Shown: positions 37,370-37,891 of the stretch, in pieces | How positions within the stretch are numbered: the stretch's first letter is position 1 | Layout of the letters: every line of letters begins with the position of its first letter | Origin: Betaproteobacteria bacterium | GTDB lineage: Bacteria > Pseudomonadota > Gammaproteobacteria > Burkholderiales > Burkholderiaceae_C | DNA: 37,891 nucleotides | Direction of reading: 5' to 3' | Assembly: GCA_013289985.1 (NCBI GenBank) | Contig: JABCYW010000049.1 | Coordinates: 1 to 37,891 of the forward strand | The notes under the pieces: generated by a model | Databases searched by the model: none | Told to the model about the DNA's origin: nothing | The model's input: only the letters and a program-made list of their open reading frames with translations | Program-made: the position numbers and the translations under genes

Positions 37370-37462
37370 TGCGCACGCGGGCGGGTGTCCTGCTCATCCG
37401 CCCTTGACGGCCTCGCGCCGTGGCGCGTTAATGGAAGCACGCGTTTCCCGAAGGAGGCGGCC

Positions 37463-37786
37463 ATGTACGACCAGCTCGACCAGATGCCGGACATCACGGA
37501 AACCGAGGATCAACCCGGCCAGCGGCGCCGCGCCAGGTTGTCCGACGCGGTGTTCTACGCCGGCTGCTTCGCGCTCGCCCTGCTGCCGGCCTCGCTCGCC
37601 GGCATCCTGCTGCACGACTTCATCGGCGAGCCGATGCTGTTCCTGGCCGCCGTCGTGCTCTCCATCTGGGTGGTGACCACCGTCGCGCTCGTCAAGATCG
37701 CCGGACCGATGCTGCGCTGCCGGGCCATCGTGGCCGCCGGCGGCCTGGTCTCGGTGGCGATGTGCTCGCTGTTCCTGATCGAGTGA
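37463..37786 (+). CDS. Small membrane protein, unknown function
   Basis: A 107-residue protein with a 26-residue acidic-then-basic hydrophilic N-terminus and three hydrophobic segments (about 30-50, 57-78 and 84-105). ATG at 37463 has a strong AAGGAGG five bases upstream, which fixes the start against the longer frame opening at 37385. It lies 93 bases after the GGDEF-EAL gene on the same strand. I do not recognise a family. Confidence 0.7.
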   Translation: MYDQLDQMPDITETEDQPGQRRRARLSDAVFYAGCFALALLPASLAGILLHDFIGEPMLFLAAVVLSIWVVTTVALVKIAGPMLRCRAIVAAGGLVSVAMCSLFLIE

Positions 37787-37795
37787 GCTGGCTGA

Positions 37796-37891
37796 CTAGT
37801 GGGCTGTAACGATTGATTCGGGAGTGATGCGTCGGGCGATGTCGAAGTACTTCCACTTCACCGGCTTGGGCTGCTTGTTGTAATGACGGAT
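37796..37891 (-). CDS. IS630-like transposase, C-terminal end only (runs off right edge)
   Basis: Reading the minus strand inward from the right edge gives 31 in-frame codons and a TAG. The peptide begins 'IRHYNKQPKPVKWKYFDIAR' and ends 'SIVTAH'. The Ile-Arg-x-Tyr-Asn-x-x-x-Lys-Pro-x-x-Trp pattern is the usual C-terminal end of IS630/Tc1-mariner-type transposases (recalled). The stop is only nine bases from the stop of the small membrane protein, so the element's terminal repeat must be very short, overlap that gene or be lost. Whether the element is complete cannot be seen here. Confidence 0.7.
   Translation of the reverse strand: MRHYNKQPKPVKWKYFDIARRITPESIVTAH

Overview
The window is very GC-rich and densely coding. 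It looks like a chromosome segment from a betaproteobacterium of the order Burkholderiales, probably near Roseateles, Mitsuaria or Rubrivivax. Support for this is the single-chain glucokinase-HexR fusion typical of Burkholderiales, combined with a Caulobacter/Xanthomonas-style TonB-dependent receptor. The genus is inference.

Layout. (1) 1-4594, plus strand: the end of a multidrug efflux operon, with an RND pump cut by the left edge and a NodT-type outer-membrane lipoprotein. (2) 4605-12960, minus strand: a tightly packed glycogen/maltodextrin operon transcribed glgP-glgB-glgX-malQ. (3) 13275-21211, plus strand and divergent from glgP: malK-malE-malF-malG, an exported GH13 amylase and a DUF6445-like putative Fe(II)/2-oxoglutarate oxygenase. 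(4) 21239-26266, minus strand: a TonB-dependent receptor, a flavin-dependent tryptophan-halogenase homologue and a small lipoprotein. (5) 26667-28553, plus strand: the glk-hexR fusion, divergent from the receptor. (6) 28584-30279: a T4-lysozyme-like protein facing an exported protein with a calcium-loop motif. (7) 30293-32566, minus strand: a biosynthetic or acid-stress type arginine/lysine/ornithine decarboxylase. (8) 32797-32887: tRNA-Ser(GGA). (9) 33192-37891: an accessory-looking stretch with a small lipoprotein, a GH53 galactanase, a membrane GGDEF-EAL protein, a small membrane protein and, at the right edge, the last 31 codons of an IS630-like transposase.

How the genes fit together. 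Regions 2 to 5 form a complete alpha-glucan path. The TonB-dependent receptor would take maltodextrins across the outer membrane, the exported amylase would trim them, and MalEFGK would import them. MalQ, GlgP, GlgX and GlgB would interconvert maltodextrin, glycogen, glucose-1-phosphate and glucose. The Glk-HexR protein would sense or phosphorylate the glucose product. TGTA-N7-TACA palindromes resembling HexR operators lie in the glgP/malK divergent region, where one covers the malK -10 box. A related but less symmetrical site lies upstream of glk-hexR. No dedicated maltose regulator is present in the window, so HexR-type control of the locus is a reasonable hypothesis.

The most notable points are four. 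The glucokinase half has Asn where the E. coli enzyme has its catalytic Asp, and a degraded GGTNAR motif. A halogenase and an oxygenase-like gene sit inside a sugar-uptake locus. HexR-like sites link the two divergent regions. The lysozyme-like protein keeps the exact T4 E-D-T spacing and faces a candidate immunity protein.
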